Shown: one piece after another, positions 14,742-14,884 of the stretch | Numbering within the stretch: position 1 is the first letter of the stretch | How the letters are laid out: every line of letters begins with the position of its first letter | From: Methylomonas sp. | GTDB taxonomy: Bacteria > Pseudomonadota > Gammaproteobacteria > Methylococcales > Methylomonadaceae | Direction of reading: 5' to 3' | Length of the DNA: 14,884 nucleotides | Assembly (NCBI GenBank): GCA_028688235.1 | Contig: JAQTYP010000022.1 | Span: 1-14,884 of the forward strand | Position numbers and translations under genes: made by a program | The notes under the pieces: generated by a model | The model's input: only the letters and a program-made list of their open reading frames with translations | Databases searched by the model: none | Told to the model about the DNA's origin: nothing

Positions 14742-14884
14742 TTGAACTCACTCATCGACGCCGTTTATCAGGCGGCCCGTCAAGGCCCGGACGGGGGCGT
14801 CTCGATCGCGGCGCAGCATCAAGAATTGCTGGCAACATTGAAAAACTCTGTGCAGCCATGGTGGTATCTCCCCCCCCCCCCCCC
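14742..14884 (+). CDS. Start of an unrecognised ORF running off the window end
   Basis: An open frame beginning at TTG 14742 or GTG 14730 reads NSLIDAVYQAARQGPDGG, then SIAAQHQELLATLKNSVQPWWYL before entering the C15 tract (read as Pro). It has gene-like composition and AAGG at 14727-14730 upstream, but I do not recognise the family and the 3' end is missing. The frame beyond the C tract is unreliable. Confidence 0.3.
   Translation, partial: MNSLIDAVYQAARQGPDGGVSIAAQHQELLATLKNSVQPWWYLPPPP
14870..14884. repeat. Poly-C tract at the window end
   Basis: Fifteen consecutive C end the window. This may be a true homopolymer at which assembly stopped or a sequencing artefact; its real length is unknown. 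Confidence 0.8.

Noticed and set aside
1..14884. tRNA, rRNA, CRISPR array, complete insertion sequence, prophage or attachment site
   Set aside because: No cloverleaf, ribosomal core sequence, regularly spaced direct repeats, transposase or integrase was recognised on either strand.

Overview
The window looks like part of a gammaproteobacterial genome, most likely a methane-oxidising Methylococcales relative. This is inferred from gene content rather than a marker gene: a long Pta plus AckA, a PEP synthase, a DUF2380 secreted protein, tandem VPLPA/PEP-CTERM surface proteins, and FHA/PilZ and crystallin-like proteins. The last 15 bases are all C, so the window probably ends at a contig break.

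Layout. Bases 1-509 hold the 3' end of an ammonium transporter (amtB), closed by a strong terminator. An inositol-monophosphatase-family enzyme (599-1363) and PEP synthase ppsA (1492-3885) follow on the plus strand. A minus-strand operon then reads pta (7943-5817), a DUF2380 secreted protein (5823-5293) and ackA (5263-4061). Pta and AckA interconvert acetyl-CoA, acetyl phosphate and acetate, while PpsA regenerates PEP from pyruvate, so this block is a C2/C3 carbon node. From a divergent 227-bp intergenic region runs a two-gene plus-strand unit encoding an FHA-domain protein and a PilZ (c-di-GMP receptor) protein. A small membrane protein converges on it from the minus strand, with a strong hairpin between them.

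The most unusual part is 9600-12170. After a long noncoding leader there is an RNA that aligns well with the c-di-GMP-I (GEMM-I) riboswitch aptamer but has C where the ligand-contacting G20 should be. It sits just upstream of the first of two tandem secreted proteins with VPLPA/PEP-CTERM sorting tails. In both proteins the predicted signal-peptide cleavage leaves a histidine as residue 1 of the mature chain (H-V-x-Y), as in histidine-brace copper proteins. A good terminator closes this unit.

The right-hand end carries a fused membrane/spermidine-synthase-like protein, a mostly empty 360-bp spacer with a G9 tract, a secreted single-domain beta/gamma-crystallin-like protein, a 106-bp MITE-like inverted-repeat element and the start of an unrecognised ORF running off the C15 end. 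No tRNA, rRNA, CRISPR array or complete insertion sequence was seen.
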